Assembly (NCBI GenBank): GCA_016716965.1
Contig: JADJUP010000018.1
Coordinates: forward strand, 22,435-86,434
DNA: 64,000 bases
Source: Sulfuritalea sp.
GTDB taxonomy: Bacteria > Pseudomonadota > Gammaproteobacteria > Burkholderiales > Rhodocyclaceae
Reading direction: 5' to 3'
Shown one piece after another: positions 1-8,247 of this stretch (position 1 is the first letter of the stretch; each line of letters starts with the position of its first letter). Below the pieces are notes generated by a model. The model was not told the origin of the DNA and did not search any database. It saw only the letters and a list, made by a program, of their open reading frames with translations. Made by a program: the position numbers and the translations under genes.

Positions 1-1
1 C

Positions 2-229
2 AACCCTGCGCGCGGCTACCGCATCGGCCACGCGTCGTCGGCTGACATGGTGTCGTGGCAGCGCGATGATGACGAGGGCGGGTTGGCGCCGTCGCCGGAC
101 GGCTGGGATTCGGAAATGCTTTGCTATCCTCATGCCTTCCACCATGCTGGACGGCTGTACCTGCTTTACAACGGGAACGAATTCGGACGGTTCGGTTTCG
201 GCCTGGCAGTTCTCGAGCAAGGCTCGTAA
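2..229 (+). CDS. Glycoside-hydrolase-like protein, C-terminal fragment
   Basis: The open frame enters from the left edge and ends at TAA 227-229, leaving about 75 codons. The tail carries GWDSEMLCYPHAF, then YLLYNGNEFGRFGFG. This resembles the last blades of five-bladed propeller glycosidase-like proteins (GH43/GH32-type) that sit in surface-polysaccharide and flagellin-glycan clusters. No catalytic residues can be checked because the N-terminus lies outside the window. The neighbouring acetyl- and methyltransferases support a sugar-modification setting. The family call is from memory of such sequences and is tentative. Confidence 0.55.
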   Translation, partial: NPARGYRIGHASSADMVSWQRDDDEGGLAPSPDGWDSEMLCYPHAFHHAGRLYLLYNGNEFGRFGFGLAVLEQGS

Positions 230-290
230 TCAAAGAGTCGGCGCTGGCGACACGGCAGGCGGCGGCACTGGCCAAGAACGGAGAAGAGAA

Positions 291-848
291 ATGAATATCA
301 AGGGCAAGAGCCTGATCCTGCGGGCGATCGAGGAAAGCGACCTGGTCACCCTGCACCGCTGGGCGAACGACAGCGAGACCCAGGACGTGATCGGCAATGT
401 GCATTTCCCGAGCTCGATGGACTTCCACCGGACCTGGTTCCAGAACCTGAAGAATGATCCCCTCAACCAGCGCCTGGCGATCGATGCGCCACAGTTGGGG
501 ATCATCGGCATCACCAGCATCATCAACATAGACTGGCGCAACAACCACGCCTGGCACGGCGTGATGCTGGGCGACGCCGACATTCGCGGCAAGGGTTACG
601 GCGCCGAAGCGGTGATGACCACCATGCGCTATGCCTTCGAGGAAATGCACCTCGAGCGCCTCGACGGTTCGATCATCGAGTACAACGAGGGTTCCTACGC
701 CTTCTACTGCGGCAAGCTGGGCTGGAAGGAGGAGGGGCGGCAGCGCGGCTGGTACTACCGCAAGGGACGTTATTGGGACCGGATCATGGTCGGTATCACG
801 CGCAAGGATTATTTCGATCTGGTCGAGCAGACCCGCTACTGGGATTAG
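291..848 (+). CDS. GNAT-family N-acetyltransferase (RimJ/RimL-like)
   Basis: The protein has 185 aa. The ATG at 291 is preceded by a good ribosome binding site (GGAGAAG). The N-terminus LRAIEESDLVTLHRWANDS is typical of Acetyltransf_3 proteins. The acetyl-CoA loop is seen as DADIRGKGYGAEAV (about residue 100), matching the R/Q-x-x-G-x-G/A pattern. The late segment YNEGSYAFYCGKLGWKEEG is the usual GNAT beta-bulge region. It should transfer an acetyl group from acetyl-CoA to an amino group. Lying between a glycosidase-like gene and methyltransferases next to flagellin genes, an amino-sugar substrate (as for PseH-type enzymes) is plausible but inferred. Confidence 0.85.
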   Translation: MNIKGKSLILRAIEESDLVTLHRWANDSETQDVIGNVHFPSSMDFHRTWFQNLKNDPLNQRLAIDAPQLGIIGITSIINIDWRNNHAWHGVMLGDADIRGKGYGAEAVMTTMRYAFEEMHLERLDGSIIEYNEGSYAFYCGKLGWKEEGRQRGWYYRKGRYWDRIMVGITRKDYFDLVEQTRYWD

Positions 849-910
849 TTGGCGCCGATGTCTGCTCAGTCCTTGTCCTTGCATCATCACTTCCTTTGCG
901 TCGAGCGCAA

Positions 911-1660
911 ATGAGCGTCGAGCACGTTCGTCCGGGGTCCCCGGCGGCCGATGCCCTGGGCGGCAGCTATGTCTATGGCTTCGACCTCGACGTGATGCAT
1001 CCCTACATGATCCGTGCCTTCGAGCCGTTTTTCCGGCCGGGCCGATTGCTTGAGCTGGGTTGCCACGAAGGCGCCTTCACGAGGCGACTGCAGCCCCTGT
1101 TCGACGACATCACCTGCGTCGAAGCAGCGGCCGAGTCGCTGGACAAGGCGCGGGCGGCGCTAGGGAGCGGCGTCAAGCTGCTGCATTCGACGTTCGAACA
1201 GGCAGTCCTGCCGGCGCGCTACGACAACATCCTCATGACCCATGTCCTGGAACACGTCACCGATCCGGTGGCCGTCCTGCGCCGCGTCAATGCAGAATGG
1301 CTGGCTCCCGGCGGACGCTTTTTCCTGGCGTGTCCGAACGCGAATGCGGCCTCGCGCCAGATCGCGGTCAAGATGGGGCTGATTGCGCACAACGCCGCCG
1401 TCACGGATGCCGAATTGCGACACGGCCACCATCGCACCTATTCGCTCGATACCCTGGAGCGGGATGCGGTTGCCGCCGGACTCAAGGTGGTGCACCGTTC
1501 CGGCATCTTCTTCAAGGCCCTGGCGAATTTTCAGTGGGACCGGCTGCTGCGCACCGACATCGTCTCGCGCGAATACCTCGAAGGCTGCTTTGCCTTGGGC
1601 AACGATTATCCGGACCTGTGCGCCAGCATCTTCCTGGTGTGCGAGCGCGGAGATGAGTGA
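911..1660 (+). CDS. Class I SAM-dependent methyltransferase
   Basis: The protein has 249 aa. I take ATG 911 as the start because the open frame upstream of it runs back into the GNAT gene and has no family similarity. Motif I is RLLELGCHEGAFT (about residues 45-57), with the acidic residue of motif II in TCVEAA. The segment NILMTHVLEHVTDPVAVLRR and then WLAPGGRFFLACPN are post-I and motif III of UbiG/Methyltransf_23-like enzymes. The substrate is unknown. The next gene overlaps its stop codon by 8 bases, indicating translational coupling. A role in modifying a flagellin or surface glycan is inferred from location only. Confidence 0.85.
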   Translation: MSVEHVRPGSPAADALGGSYVYGFDLDVMHPYMIRAFEPFFRPGRLLELGCHEGAFTRRLQPLFDDITCVEAAAESLDKARAALGSGVKLLHSTFEQAVLPARYDNILMTHVLEHVTDPVAVLRRVNAEWLAPGGRFFLACPNANAASRQIAVKMGLIAHNAAVTDAELRHGHHRTYSLDTLERDAVAAGLKVVHRSGIFFKALANFQWDRLLRTDIVSREYLEGCFALGNDYPDLCASIFLVCERGDE

Positions 1661-2756
1661 CATGGGCCCGGAAGGGGGTGGCAAACCGGTTCTGATCTTT
1701 CCCGGGGGAATGCCGCGTTCGCTCGACTATCTGCGGAAATGCCAGCGAGAAGGTGTTGCGACCGTAGGCGCATCGTCATTGAACTACGATGTGGCGAGCA
1801 CGCAGTATCCGAGCTGGATACAATTGCCTTACGTCAATCATCCGGAGTTCGATGCGGCGCTGGCCCGGGCGATACGTGAGCTCGGCATCGGTGGCGTCTA
1901 TTCGCCGAATCCGGTGGTCTGGAACCACCTGAATGCCGTCCTCGGCATCCTGGCGCCGGGCGTTCCACTGGTCAATGATTCGCCGATCGACGATGCCCTG
2001 GCCGGCTTCCGTGCCGCACGGACACGGGCGCGCGAACTGCTCGACCACCCGCTGCCGGTCGATGTCGGCCAGTCGGGCAGGGCTGCCGTCGACGAAATCG
2101 AACTTGCTGCGATGTTTCGCCACGCCGATGCCATTCCCGGCATGTGCGACCACGAGAAGGCCTGTGCCCTGCACGAGATCGCGCGCCATTGCGTCGCCGG
2201 AGACGTGGTGGAAATCGGCAGCTGGTGGGGCAAGTCGGCATTTCTGCTGGCGCGGCTGGCCAGGCTCTACGGCATCGGCAAGCTGCTTTGCGTCGATCCC
2301 TGGTCGAACCAGCACCTGGTTCAGGAGGACGCGACGGGCATCGTCGATGGCGGGTCGGCGATGGTCGACGCGGGCGAGGCGCTGGCCGTGTTCGAGATGA
2401 ATCTTTTGCCCTACAGCGCAAACCACGTGAACTATCTGCGCATGCCGTCGATCGAAGCTGCGGCGTTCTACCGAAAAAGTCGGTGCGTGACGACGCCACG
2501 TTTCGGCAGCGTGGACTACGAAGGCCGCATCGCGTTGCTGCACATCGACGGTAACCACGCGCATGCGGCCGTCCAGGCCGACGTCGCGGCATGGACCGGG
2601 CTGGTGGCCAGCGGTGGCTGGATGGTGCTCGACGACTACACCTGGCCCTTCGGCGACGGACCACGCAGGGCAGGGGACGCTTTCCTCGCCGAAAACGGAC
2701 ACAATGTGGCGACCGCATTCACCATGGGCGGCGCGCTCTTCATCAGGTTGGCGTGA
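1653..2756 (+). CDS. Two-domain protein: pre-ATP-grasp-like N-terminus plus class I methyltransferase
   Basis: The protein has 367 aa and overlaps the preceding methyltransferase gene at ATGAGTGA. Residues about 12-110 (VLIFPGGMPRSLDYLRKCQREG, then a YVNHPEFDAAL segment and GIGGVYSPNPVVWNHLN) resemble the nucleotide-free pre-ATP-grasp Rossmann domain seen at the front of carbamoyl-phosphate-synthase-like ligases. No ATP-grasp domain follows. Residues about 180-367 form a Methyltransf_24-type fold: VVEIGSWWGKSAFLLARLA is motif I, LCVDPW is motif II, and LLHIDGNHAHAAVQAD with GGWMVLDDYTW follow. The methyltransferase call is firm; the N-terminal assignment is by eye and less certain. It is the last gene before the convergent flaG. 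Confidence 0.75.
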   Translation: MSDMGPEGGGKPVLIFPGGMPRSLDYLRKCQREGVATVGASSLNYDVASTQYPSWIQLPYVNHPEFDAALARAIRELGIGGVYSPNPVVWNHLNAVLGILAPGVPLVNDSPIDDALAGFRAARTRARELLDHPLPVDVGQSGRAAVDEIELAAMFRHADAIPGMCDHEKACALHEIARHCVAGDVVEIGSWWGKSAFLLARLARLYGIGKLLCVDPWSNQHLVQEDATGIVDGGSAMVDAGEALAVFEMNLLPYSANHVNYLRMPSIEAAAFYRKSRCVTTPRFGSVDYEGRIALLHIDGNHAHAAVQADVAAWTGLVASGGWMVLDDYTWPFGDGPRRAGDAFLAENGHNVATAFTMGGALFIRLA

Positions 2757-2838
2757 CTTCAGTGGCGCGGCTGTTGGGGACGGAAAGCGCAAACGCGCCA
2801 CGAAACGCCGTCGTGCGGCATTTCGCTGGCGTGTTTCC

Positions 2839-2859
2839 CAGGCCGGTAAAGCTGGCCTG
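2839..2859. terminator. Hairpin between convergent genes
   Basis: CAGGCC and GGCCTG form a 6-bp perfect stem with a 9-base loop in the 107-base gap between the methyltransferase stop (2756) and the flaG stop (2864). There is no strong T-tract on either side, so this is a possible bidirectional terminator only. Confidence 0.35.
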
Positions 2860-2863
2860 ATTC

Positions 2864-3259
2864 TCAGGCTTTCTGCTTGAGCAGAAAGCCCTGCTGGAAC
2901 TCCCCTATCGAGCGCGAGATCGCAAGGGTCTCGTCGGACGGAATCTGCCGGATCAACTCTCCGGTCTCGGTATCGGTAAGCCGGACGACGAGCCTGTGGG
3001 TGTCGTCATCCATGCTGAATTCGAGGTTCCGGTTGGACTGCTGCATCACCTTGTTGATTTCGCTGACCGCTGCCTTGAGCTGTTCTGGCGTTGGCTGTCG
3101 TGTCGCTTCGGTGGCTGCAGCGGCTTGTGAGGATTCGACGCCAGCAGGCGCGCGGACGGGGCGCGTGGTGCCGGCAGGTACTGTCCTCGCCCCGTCATCC
3201 TTGGCGCGCGTGCCGACCTGGGGATCCAGGTTCGGCCCGTTAGCAGGCGAGATTGTCAT
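2864..3259 (-). CDS. flaG: Flagellar protein FlaG
   Basis: The protein has 131 aa. The ATG at 3259 is chosen over an upstream ATG at 3277 because AAGGAG sits at the right distance in front of it. The first 60 residues are low-complexity (Ala, Pro, Thr). Residues about 65-131 are the FlaG domain: VSEINKVMQQSNRNLEFSMD, then VVRLTDTETGELIRQIP and a closing QGFLLKQKA. FlaG proteins sit next to flagellins and influence filament length. The gene lies downstream of the three flagellins on the same strand, about 190 bases from the last of them. I did not find a convincing sigma-28 promoter of its own. Confidence 0.93.
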   Translation of the reverse strand: MTISPANGPNLDPQVGTRAKDDGARTVPAGTTRPVRAPAGVESSQAAAATEATRQPTPEQLKAAVSEINKVMQQSNRNLEFSMDDDTHRLVVRLTDTETGELIRQIPSDETLAISRSIGEFQQGFLLKQKA

Positions 3260-3374
3260 GATGAATCTCCTTCGCACCTTTTGCCGGCCCTCGACCGATG
3301 TTGGTCAAGAGCCGCAATGTTTCCTTAAGTACTTGGCCAATCATCAGAATCGAGATTCAACTGAGTGGACTTAA

Positions 3375-3403
3375 TCCGGGGTAGCAGTTGCCCGCTCCCC
3401 GGA
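3375..3403 (-). terminator. Possible terminator after the flagellin array
   Basis: TCCGGGG and CCCCGGA give a 7-bp stem with a 15-base loop, about 47 bases downstream of the last flagellin stop on the minus strand. There is no clear T-run, so this could also be a plain inverted repeat. A second small palindrome (GATTCC/GGAATC) lies at 3402-3415. Confidence 0.3.
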
Positions 3404-3449
3404 TTCCACGGAATCATCATCGATCCCTTCGACTGGCCGCTATTCCTGA

Positions 3450-4166
3450 TTAGCGCAGCAAGCTGAGGACGCTGTTCGGAATCTGGTTGGCTTGCGCCAG
3501 CATTGCCGTACCCGCCTGTTGCAGAATCTGGTTGCGGATCATGTTGGTGGTTTCCACGGCGTAGTCGGTATCCATCACCCGGCTGTAGGCGGCCGCGGTA
3601 TTCACCGACTGCACGCCCAGGTTGGCGACGGCGGACGAGAAGGTGGCCATGTCGGCGCCGTAGGTGGCGCGGGCGGTGGTGACAGCCGTGATCGCGGCGT
3701 CGATCTGGGTGATGGCCAAGCCGGCCGCGATGGTGGCCTTGGTGCCGGCGCCGGTGAAGGTGCCGCCGTTGGAATTCACTACAACCGTGCCGGTGTTGCC
3801 TGCCAGGGCCAGGATGCGGGTGTTTTCCGCGACCAGGGCTGTTGCCTCGGAACCGGAGGCGGTGCCGCCGAGCTGCACGGCGATTTCACGCTGGCGCTGC
3901 AGGTTTTCAAGGACCTGCTGGTGGTAACCGTCGTTGATCTGGGCGGTCGAGATGCCGTCGTTGGCATTGCGCATGGCCTGGTTGGCGCCGCGCACCTGGC
4001 TGTCGTAGCCGGCGGCGGTGACCATGCCGGTGGGGTCGTCCTTGGCGCTGTTGATGCGCAGGCCGGAGGACAGGCGTTGCATGGCGGTTTGCAGGCCACT
4101 GGCGGACTTGTTCAGGGCTTGTTGGCCGAACAGCGAGGCAACGTTGGTGTTGATTACTTGTGCCAT
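3450..4166 (-). CDS. fliC: Flagellin, copy 1 (third in transcription order)
   Basis: The protein has 238 aa, short for a flagellin (usually 270-500), so it has the D0/D1 core and almost no outer domains. The N-terminus MAQVINTNVASLFGQQALNK with LSSGLRINSAKDDPTG and the C-terminus IRNQILQQAGTAMLAQANQIPNSVLSLLR are the conserved interleaved helices. The last five residues are the hydrophobic export and polymerisation end. It differs from the other two copies mainly between residues about 104 and 165. Only 26 bases separate it from copy 2, so it is probably read from the shared upstream sigma-28 promoter. Central changes versus copy 3 are few (for example SEATAL against AEANAL). Confidence 0.97.
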   Translation of the reverse strand: MAQVINTNVASLFGQQALNKSASGLQTAMQRLSSGLRINSAKDDPTGMVTAAGYDSQVRGANQAMRNANDGISTAQINDGYHQQVLENLQRQREIAVQLGGTASGSEATALVAENTRILALAGNTGTVVVNSNGGTFTGAGTKATIAAGLAITQIDAAITAVTTARATYGADMATFSSAVANLGVQSVNTAAAYSRVMDTDYAVETTNMIRNQILQQAGTAMLAQANQIPNSVLSLLR

Positions 4167-4192
4167 GATATTTCTCCTTGGTCAGTTCCGGA

Positions 4193-4909
4193 TCAGCGCA
4201 GCAAGCTGAGGACGCTGTTCGGAATCTGGTTGGCTTGCGCCAGCATTGCCGTACCCGCCTGTTGCAGAATCTGGTTGCGGATCATGTTGGTGGTTTCCAC
4301 GGCGTAGTCGGTATCCATCACCCGGCTGTAGGCGGCCGCGGTATTCACCGACTGCACGCCCAGGTTGGCAACGGCGGACGAGAAGGTCGCCATGTCGGCG
4401 CCGTAGGTGGCGCGGGCTGTTGTTACCAGGGCGATGTCGGCATCGATCACCGCGATCGCTCCAGTACCCGTCAGCGAAGCCTTGGTACCGGTGCCGGCAA
4501 GGGTTCCGCCGTTCGAATTCACCACCACGCTGCCGGTGTTGCCGGCGAGACCGAGAATCCGGGTGTTTTCAGCCGCCAGCGCGGTGAATTCGGAGCCGGA
4601 GGCCGTGCCGCCGAGCTGCACCGCGATTTCGCGGATGCGCTGCAGGTTTTCAAGGACCTGCTGGTGGTAACCGTCGTTGATCTGGGCGGTCGAGATGCCG
4701 TCGTTGGCATTGCGCATGGCCTGATTGGCGCCGCGCACCTGGCTGTCGTAGCCGGCGGCGGTGACCATGCCGGTGGGGTCGTCCTTGGCGCTGTTGATGC
4801 GCAGGCCGGAGGAAAGGCGTTGCATGGCGGTTTGCAGGCCACTGGCGGACTTGTTCAGGGCTTGTTGGCCGAACAGCGAGGCAACGTTGGTGTTGATTAC
4901 TTGTGCCAT
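4193..4909 (-). CDS. fliC: Flagellin, copy 2 (middle)
   Basis: The protein has 238 aa with N- and C-terminal D0/D1 regions essentially identical to copies 1 and 3. It is the most divergent of the three in the centre: LQRIREIAV replaces LQRQREIAV, and residues about 104-160 read SEFTALAAENTRILGLAGNTGS and then a distinct LAGTGTKASLTGTG segment. All three copies are exactly 717 bases with 26-base spacers carrying the same AAGGAG ribosome binding site. Surface residues of the thin filament would therefore differ mostly through this copy. Confidence 0.97.
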   Translation of the reverse strand: MAQVINTNVASLFGQQALNKSASGLQTAMQRLSSGLRINSAKDDPTGMVTAAGYDSQVRGANQAMRNANDGISTAQINDGYHQQVLENLQRIREIAVQLGGTASGSEFTALAAENTRILGLAGNTGSVVVNSNGGTLAGTGTKASLTGTGAIAVIDADIALVTTARATYGADMATFSSAVANLGVQSVNTAAAYSRVMDTDYAVETTNMIRNQILQQAGTAMLAQANQIPNSVLSLLR

Positions 4910-4935
4910 GATATTTCTCCTTGGTCAGTCTTGGA

Positions 4936-5652
4936 TCAGCGCAGCAAGCTGAGCACGCTGTTCGGAATCTGGTTGGCTTGCGCCAGCATGGCCGTACCCG
5001 CCTGTTGCAGAATCTGGTTGCGGATCATGTTGGTGGTTTCCACGGCGTAGTCGGTATCCATCACCCGGCTGTAGGCGGCCGCGGTATTCACCGACTGCAC
5101 GCCCAGGTTGGCGACGGCGGACGAGAAGGTCGCCATGTCGGCGCCGTAGGTGGCGCGGGCGGTCGTGACGGCGGTGATCGCGGTGTCAATGGCGCCGACG
5201 GTCAGGCCGGCGACGATGGTGGCCTTGGTGCCGGCGCCGGTGAAGGTGCCGCCGTTGGAATTCACCACGACCGTGCCGGTGTTGCCTGCCAGGGCCAGGA
5301 TGCGGGTGTTTTCCGCTACCAGGGCGTTGGCTTCCGCGCCGGAGGCGGTGCCGCCGAGCTGCACGGCGATTTCACGCTGGCGCTGCAGGTTTTCAAGGAC
5401 CTGCTGGTGGTAACCGTCGTTGATCTGGGCGGTCGAGATGCCGTCGTTGGCATTGCGCATGGCCTGGTTGGCGCCGCGCACCTGGCTGTCGTAGCCGGCG
5501 GCGGTGACCATGCCGGTGGGGTCGTCCTTGGCGCTGTTGATGCGCAGACCGGAGGAAAGGCGTTGCATGGCGGTTTGCAGGCCACTCGCCGACTTGTTCA
5601 GGGCCTGTTGGCCGAACAGCGAGGCAACGTTGGTGTTGATTACTTGTGCCAT
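4936..5652 (-). CDS. fliC: Flagellin, copy 3 (promoter-proximal)
   Basis: The protein has 238 aa and is the first gene after the sigma-28 promoter at 5754-5780, with a roughly 90-base leader and GGAG before ATG 5652. It has the same D0/D1 ends as the other two copies. The central segment (about residues 104-165: AEANALVAEN, later GTKATIVAGLTVGAIDTA) is closest to copy 1. Being promoter-proximal it is expected to be the most expressed copy. Flagellins are exported through the FlhAB-FliPQR gate and chaperoned by FliS, encoded at 7367. Confidence 0.97.
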   Translation of the reverse strand: MAQVINTNVASLFGQQALNKSASGLQTAMQRLSSGLRINSAKDDPTGMVTAAGYDSQVRGANQAMRNANDGISTAQINDGYHQQVLENLQRQREIAVQLGGTASGAEANALVAENTRILALAGNTGTVVVNSNGGTFTGAGTKATIVAGLTVGAIDTAITAVTTARATYGADMATFSSAVANLGVQSVNTAAAYSRVMDTDYAVETTNMIRNQILQQAGTAMLAQANQIPNSVLSLLR

Positions 5653-5753
5653 GATGGTTCTCCTTTGCTGGCTCTACGTTCATTGACGGCTTCGTTGCCA
5701 TCCGCTTCGGTTTGCCCCGGTTTGGTGAGGCCTTGTAACCGCAGTTGGAAGCC

Positions 5754-5780
5754 TTAACGGTTGGTCAAATGAAAACTTTA
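5754..5780 (-). promoter_or_regulatory. Sigma-28 (FliA) promoter of the flagellin array
   Basis: On the minus strand the sequence is TAAAGTTT, 11 bases, then ACCGTTAA. Against the consensus TAAAGTTT-N11-GCCGATAA this is 8/8 and 6/8 with exact spacing. It lies about 100 bases before ATG 5652. Confidence 0.85.
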
Positions 5781-5916
5781 GGGTCATCTGGCGAAGCACT
5801 TGCAAATCGGTTTGGATCCGCCTTATATATGGAGGCTAGATCGGGGTCGGTTTCCTTTGCCCCGTGGCACCAGCAGCTCGAAATCCGCGAAATCCGGGCA
5901 GGCAGGAAGTTTCCCC

Positions 5917-5943
5917 TCAAGATTTCCTGAATGTTTCCGATAT
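5917..5943 (+). promoter_or_regulatory. Probable sigma-28 promoter of fliD
   Basis: The sequence is TCAAGATT, 11 bases, then TCCGATAT: 6/8 and 6/8 against the sigma-28 consensus with exact spacing. It ends 25 bases before the fliD ATG, leaving a short leader that still contains a GGAG ribosome binding site. It is weaker than the fliC promoter. Confidence 0.55.
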
Positions 5944-5968
5944 AGTTTCCATACTGGAGTAAACAGAC

Positions 5969-7354
5969 ATGGCAACCATTTCATCACCAGGGCTTGCGAC
6001 CGGCCTCGACGTCAACAGCATCATCGAGAAGCTGATGGAGCTCGAACGTCAGCCGCTGACCCGGCTGACCAACAAGGAATCCACCTATCAGGCCAAGATC
6101 ACGGCCTACGGGTCGGTGAAAAGTGCCCTTTCGACCCTGCAGACGGCGGCAACGACCCTGGCGGATGCCACCACGTTTTCCGGAAAGTCGGCAACCGTCT
6201 CCGATTCGACGGTACTTTCAGCCGCTGCGTCGAGTACCGCCGCGGCCGGCAACTACAGCATCAGCGTCACTCAACTGGCGAAGTTCCACACCCTGCGCAG
6301 CAATACCGATTACGCGGCGACCACAGACACCTTCAATACCGGCAACCTCGCGATTTCGATCGGGGGCGGCGCTGCCGTGGATGTGCCGATCAACGGCACG
6401 AACAACACGCTGGCCGGGATTCGCCAGGCGATCAATGATGCCAATGCCGGCGTGAACGCGACCATCGTCAATGACGGAACCACCAATCGGCTGATGTTGA
6501 GTTCCACCACCAGCGGCGCCGTGGGCGCGATTTCGGTCGTGGCCACCGATTCCGGCAGCGGCGGTACCCATGCGCTGTCCGGGCTCGACTCTGCCGCGCT
6601 GGTGCAGACTCAGGGGGCCGATGATGCGGTAGTGGCGATCAATGGCCTGACCATCACGCGCTCGTCGAACACCATCACTGATGCCATCGAGGGCGTCACG
6701 CTGACGCTCAACAAGGGTACCGCCCTCGAGCCGGGAACCTCGACCCTGAGCATCGCGAACAACACGGCGGCGACTAAGACTGCGATTGACAGCTTCGTTA
6801 CCGCCTACAACTCGATCGTGACCATGCTGAAGACCAACTCGGCCTACGATGCGGCGACCCGGAAAGGCGCAATCCTCAATGCCGAGGGTACCGTGCGCTC
6901 GATCCAGGCGGAACTTAGCAATCTGGTGCAAACCAGCGTCACCGGTGTCGCCGGCGGTATCGCCACCTTGTCGAGCATAGGCATTTCGGTGCAGACCGAT
7001 GGCAAGCTCGCCGTCGACAACACCAAGCTGTCGGCAGCCCTGGCCGATCCGACCAAGGATGTCAGCGCGCTTTTTACCCAGGCAACCGAAGGCAACGAAG
7101 GCATCGCCCTCAGATTCAAGACGTCCACCCGGGCACTGATTGCGTTCGATGGGCTGATTGCCGGCAGGACAGACGGTATCAAGGCCTCCCTGAAGGACAT
7201 CGACCGCTCCCGAGAGGCCCTGAATGTGCGACTGGTGGGGATCGAAGCTCGGTACCGTGCCCAATTTACGGCGATGGACGGACTCGCCAGCAGTCTCAAC
7301 CGGACCAGTCAGTACCTGACCCAGCAGTTGTCCAGCCTCCCATCGATTTCATAA
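5969..7354 (+). CDS. fliD: Flagellar filament cap protein FliD
   Basis: The protein has 461 aa. The N-terminus MATISSPGLATGLDVNSIIEKLMELE is the classic FliD start (FliD_N about residues 8-105). The FliD_C domain spans about residues 220-445, with the coiled-coil end LNRTSQYLTQQLSSLPSIS. A Ser/Thr-rich middle is typical of the cap outer domains. FliD caps the growing filament and helps flagellin fold as it leaves the channel. It starts the operon fliD-fliS-fliT-fliK2-fhlB-ycgR; the fliS ATG is 12 bases after the fliD stop. Confidence 0.97.
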   Translation: MATISSPGLATGLDVNSIIEKLMELERQPLTRLTNKESTYQAKITAYGSVKSALSTLQTAATTLADATTFSGKSATVSDSTVLSAAASSTAAAGNYSISVTQLAKFHTLRSNTDYAATTDTFNTGNLAISIGGGAAVDVPINGTNNTLAGIRQAINDANAGVNATIVNDGTTNRLMLSSTTSGAVGAISVVATDSGSGGTHALSGLDSAALVQTQGADDAVVAINGLTITRSSNTITDAIEGVTLTLNKGTALEPGTSTLSIANNTAATKTAIDSFVTAYNSIVTMLKTNSAYDAATRKGAILNAEGTVRSIQAELSNLVQTSVTGVAGGIATLSSIGISVQTDGKLAVDNTKLSAALADPTKDVSALFTQATEGNEGIALRFKTSTRALIAFDGLIAGRTDGIKASLKDIDRSREALNVRLVGIEARYRAQFTAMDGLASSLNRTSQYLTQQLSSLPSIS

Positions 7355-7366
7355 TAAGGAGACATC

Positions 7367-7792
7367 ATGTCGTTCGCTTCCAGCAATTCTGCCCAGACCT
7401 ATGCCAAGGTGGGCGTCGAAACCGCTGTTGCCGCCGCGGATTCCCACCAATTGATCGTGATGCTTTTCGATGGGGCCTTGCTCGCCATCGCCAAGGCCGA
7501 AGGATTCATGAGCCAAGGAATGATTGCAGAGAAAGGGGAAGCCATTTCGCGCGCGATCGACATCATCGCCAACGGCCTGCGGGCAAGCCTGGATTTCTCG
7601 GCGGGCGACGAACTGGCTGGCAGGCTGGCTGGACTCTATGACTACATGGGCCTGCGCCTTGTGCATGCCAATCTGAAGAACGACCTTGGCGCCTTGCAGG
7701 AGGTTAGCCGCCTGCTGGGCGAGATCAAGTCGGCCTGGGAAGAAATAGCTGACGATCCCGCGGTACTTTCGGCGAGTAAAGCCGCCGCCTGA
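7367..7792 (+). CDS. fliS: Flagellin export chaperone FliS
   Basis: The protein has 141 aa. The segment YAKVGVETAVAAADSHQLIVMLFDGALLAIAKAE is the FliS signature helix pair (usually VxxASPHxLIxMLYDGAL). The all-helical remainder ends with a SRLLGEIKSAWEEI helix. FliS binds the flagellin C-terminus in the cytoplasm and prevents early polymerisation. It is preceded by an AAGGAG ribosome binding site. Confidence 0.96.
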   Translation: MSFASSNSAQTYAKVGVETAVAAADSHQLIVMLFDGALLAIAKAEGFMSQGMIAEKGEAISRAIDIIANGLRASLDFSAGDELAGRLAGLYDYMGLRLVHANLKNDLGALQEVSRLLGEIKSAWEEIADDPAVLSASKAAA

Positions 7793-7800
7793 GCCTTACC

Positions 7801-8178
7801 ATGCTGTCGATGCCAAGCCACATCGACCGCTATGAGGAAATCTGCGTCCTGTCGGCACGGATGGTGAATGCTGCCCGATCCGGCGAGTGGGATCTCCTGA
7901 TCGCACTGGAATCCCGCGTTGCAGCCATGCGTGACCGGATGATGGCGGAACCCGAGGTGGTTTCTGGCGCAGCGATGGCTGCTCCGGAGATCGCCCGCAA
8001 GCGCGGGTTGATCCAGCAACTCCTTGATGATGATGCGGAAATCCGGCGCCATACAGAACCCTGGATGGAGCATGTGCGCAAACTGCTGGGCGACCATGGT
8101 CGCCGCCGCCGGGTGCAGCAAGCCTATGCGGCAACAGACAGTCCGGATACCGCATTCGATAGGGTCTCGCGGTCATGA
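7801..8178 (+). CDS. fliT: FliT-like flagellar chaperone
   Basis: The protein has 125 aa, predicted helical, starting 8 bases after the fliS stop. The segment IDRYEEICVLSARMVNAARSGEWDLLIALESRVAAM matches the FliT N-terminal pattern in which short helical proteins follow FliS. FliT proteins chaperone the FliD cap and in enterics also inhibit FlhDC. Sequence conservation in this family is poor, so position in the operon carries much of the call. Confidence 0.8.
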   Translation: MLSMPSHIDRYEEICVLSARMVNAARSGEWDLLIALESRVAAMRDRMMAEPEVVSGAAMAAPEIARKRGLIQQLLDDDAEIRRHTEPWMEHVRKLLGDHGRRRRVQQAYAATDSPDTAFDRVSRS

Positions 8179-8247
8179 GGCCGCTGTCGGCATGTGCCGT
8201 CCGGGAGTGAGTCCGACCGACTTTTCCATCGGATGTGAGGGCGCCCC

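Larger units (their letters stand above)
3450..5652 (-). repeat. Tandem flagellin array, three units with a 743-base period
   Basis: Gene ends at 3450, 4193 and 4936 are spaced by exactly 743 bases (717 coding plus 26 spacer). The units are near identical at both ends and differ only in a central window. Such an array is expected to undergo unequal crossing-over and gene conversion. Confidence 0.95.
5653..5968. other. Divergent intergenic region between fliC and fliD
   Basis: These 316 bases hold no gene I can support. They carry two sigma-28-type promoters, listed separately, facing fliC (minus) and fliD (plus). Confidence 0.7.

Noticed and set aside
3492..5757. Long plus-strand ORFs of 271, 290 and 278 codons opposite the flagellins
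   Set aside because: They are antisense shadows of the three flagellin genes with high-GC codon structure, rich in Gly/Val/His, and match no family.
5859..5880. TGGCACC-like sigma-54 box before fliD
   Set aside because: The GG-N10-GC spacing fails; the sigma-28 site at 5917-5943 fits better.
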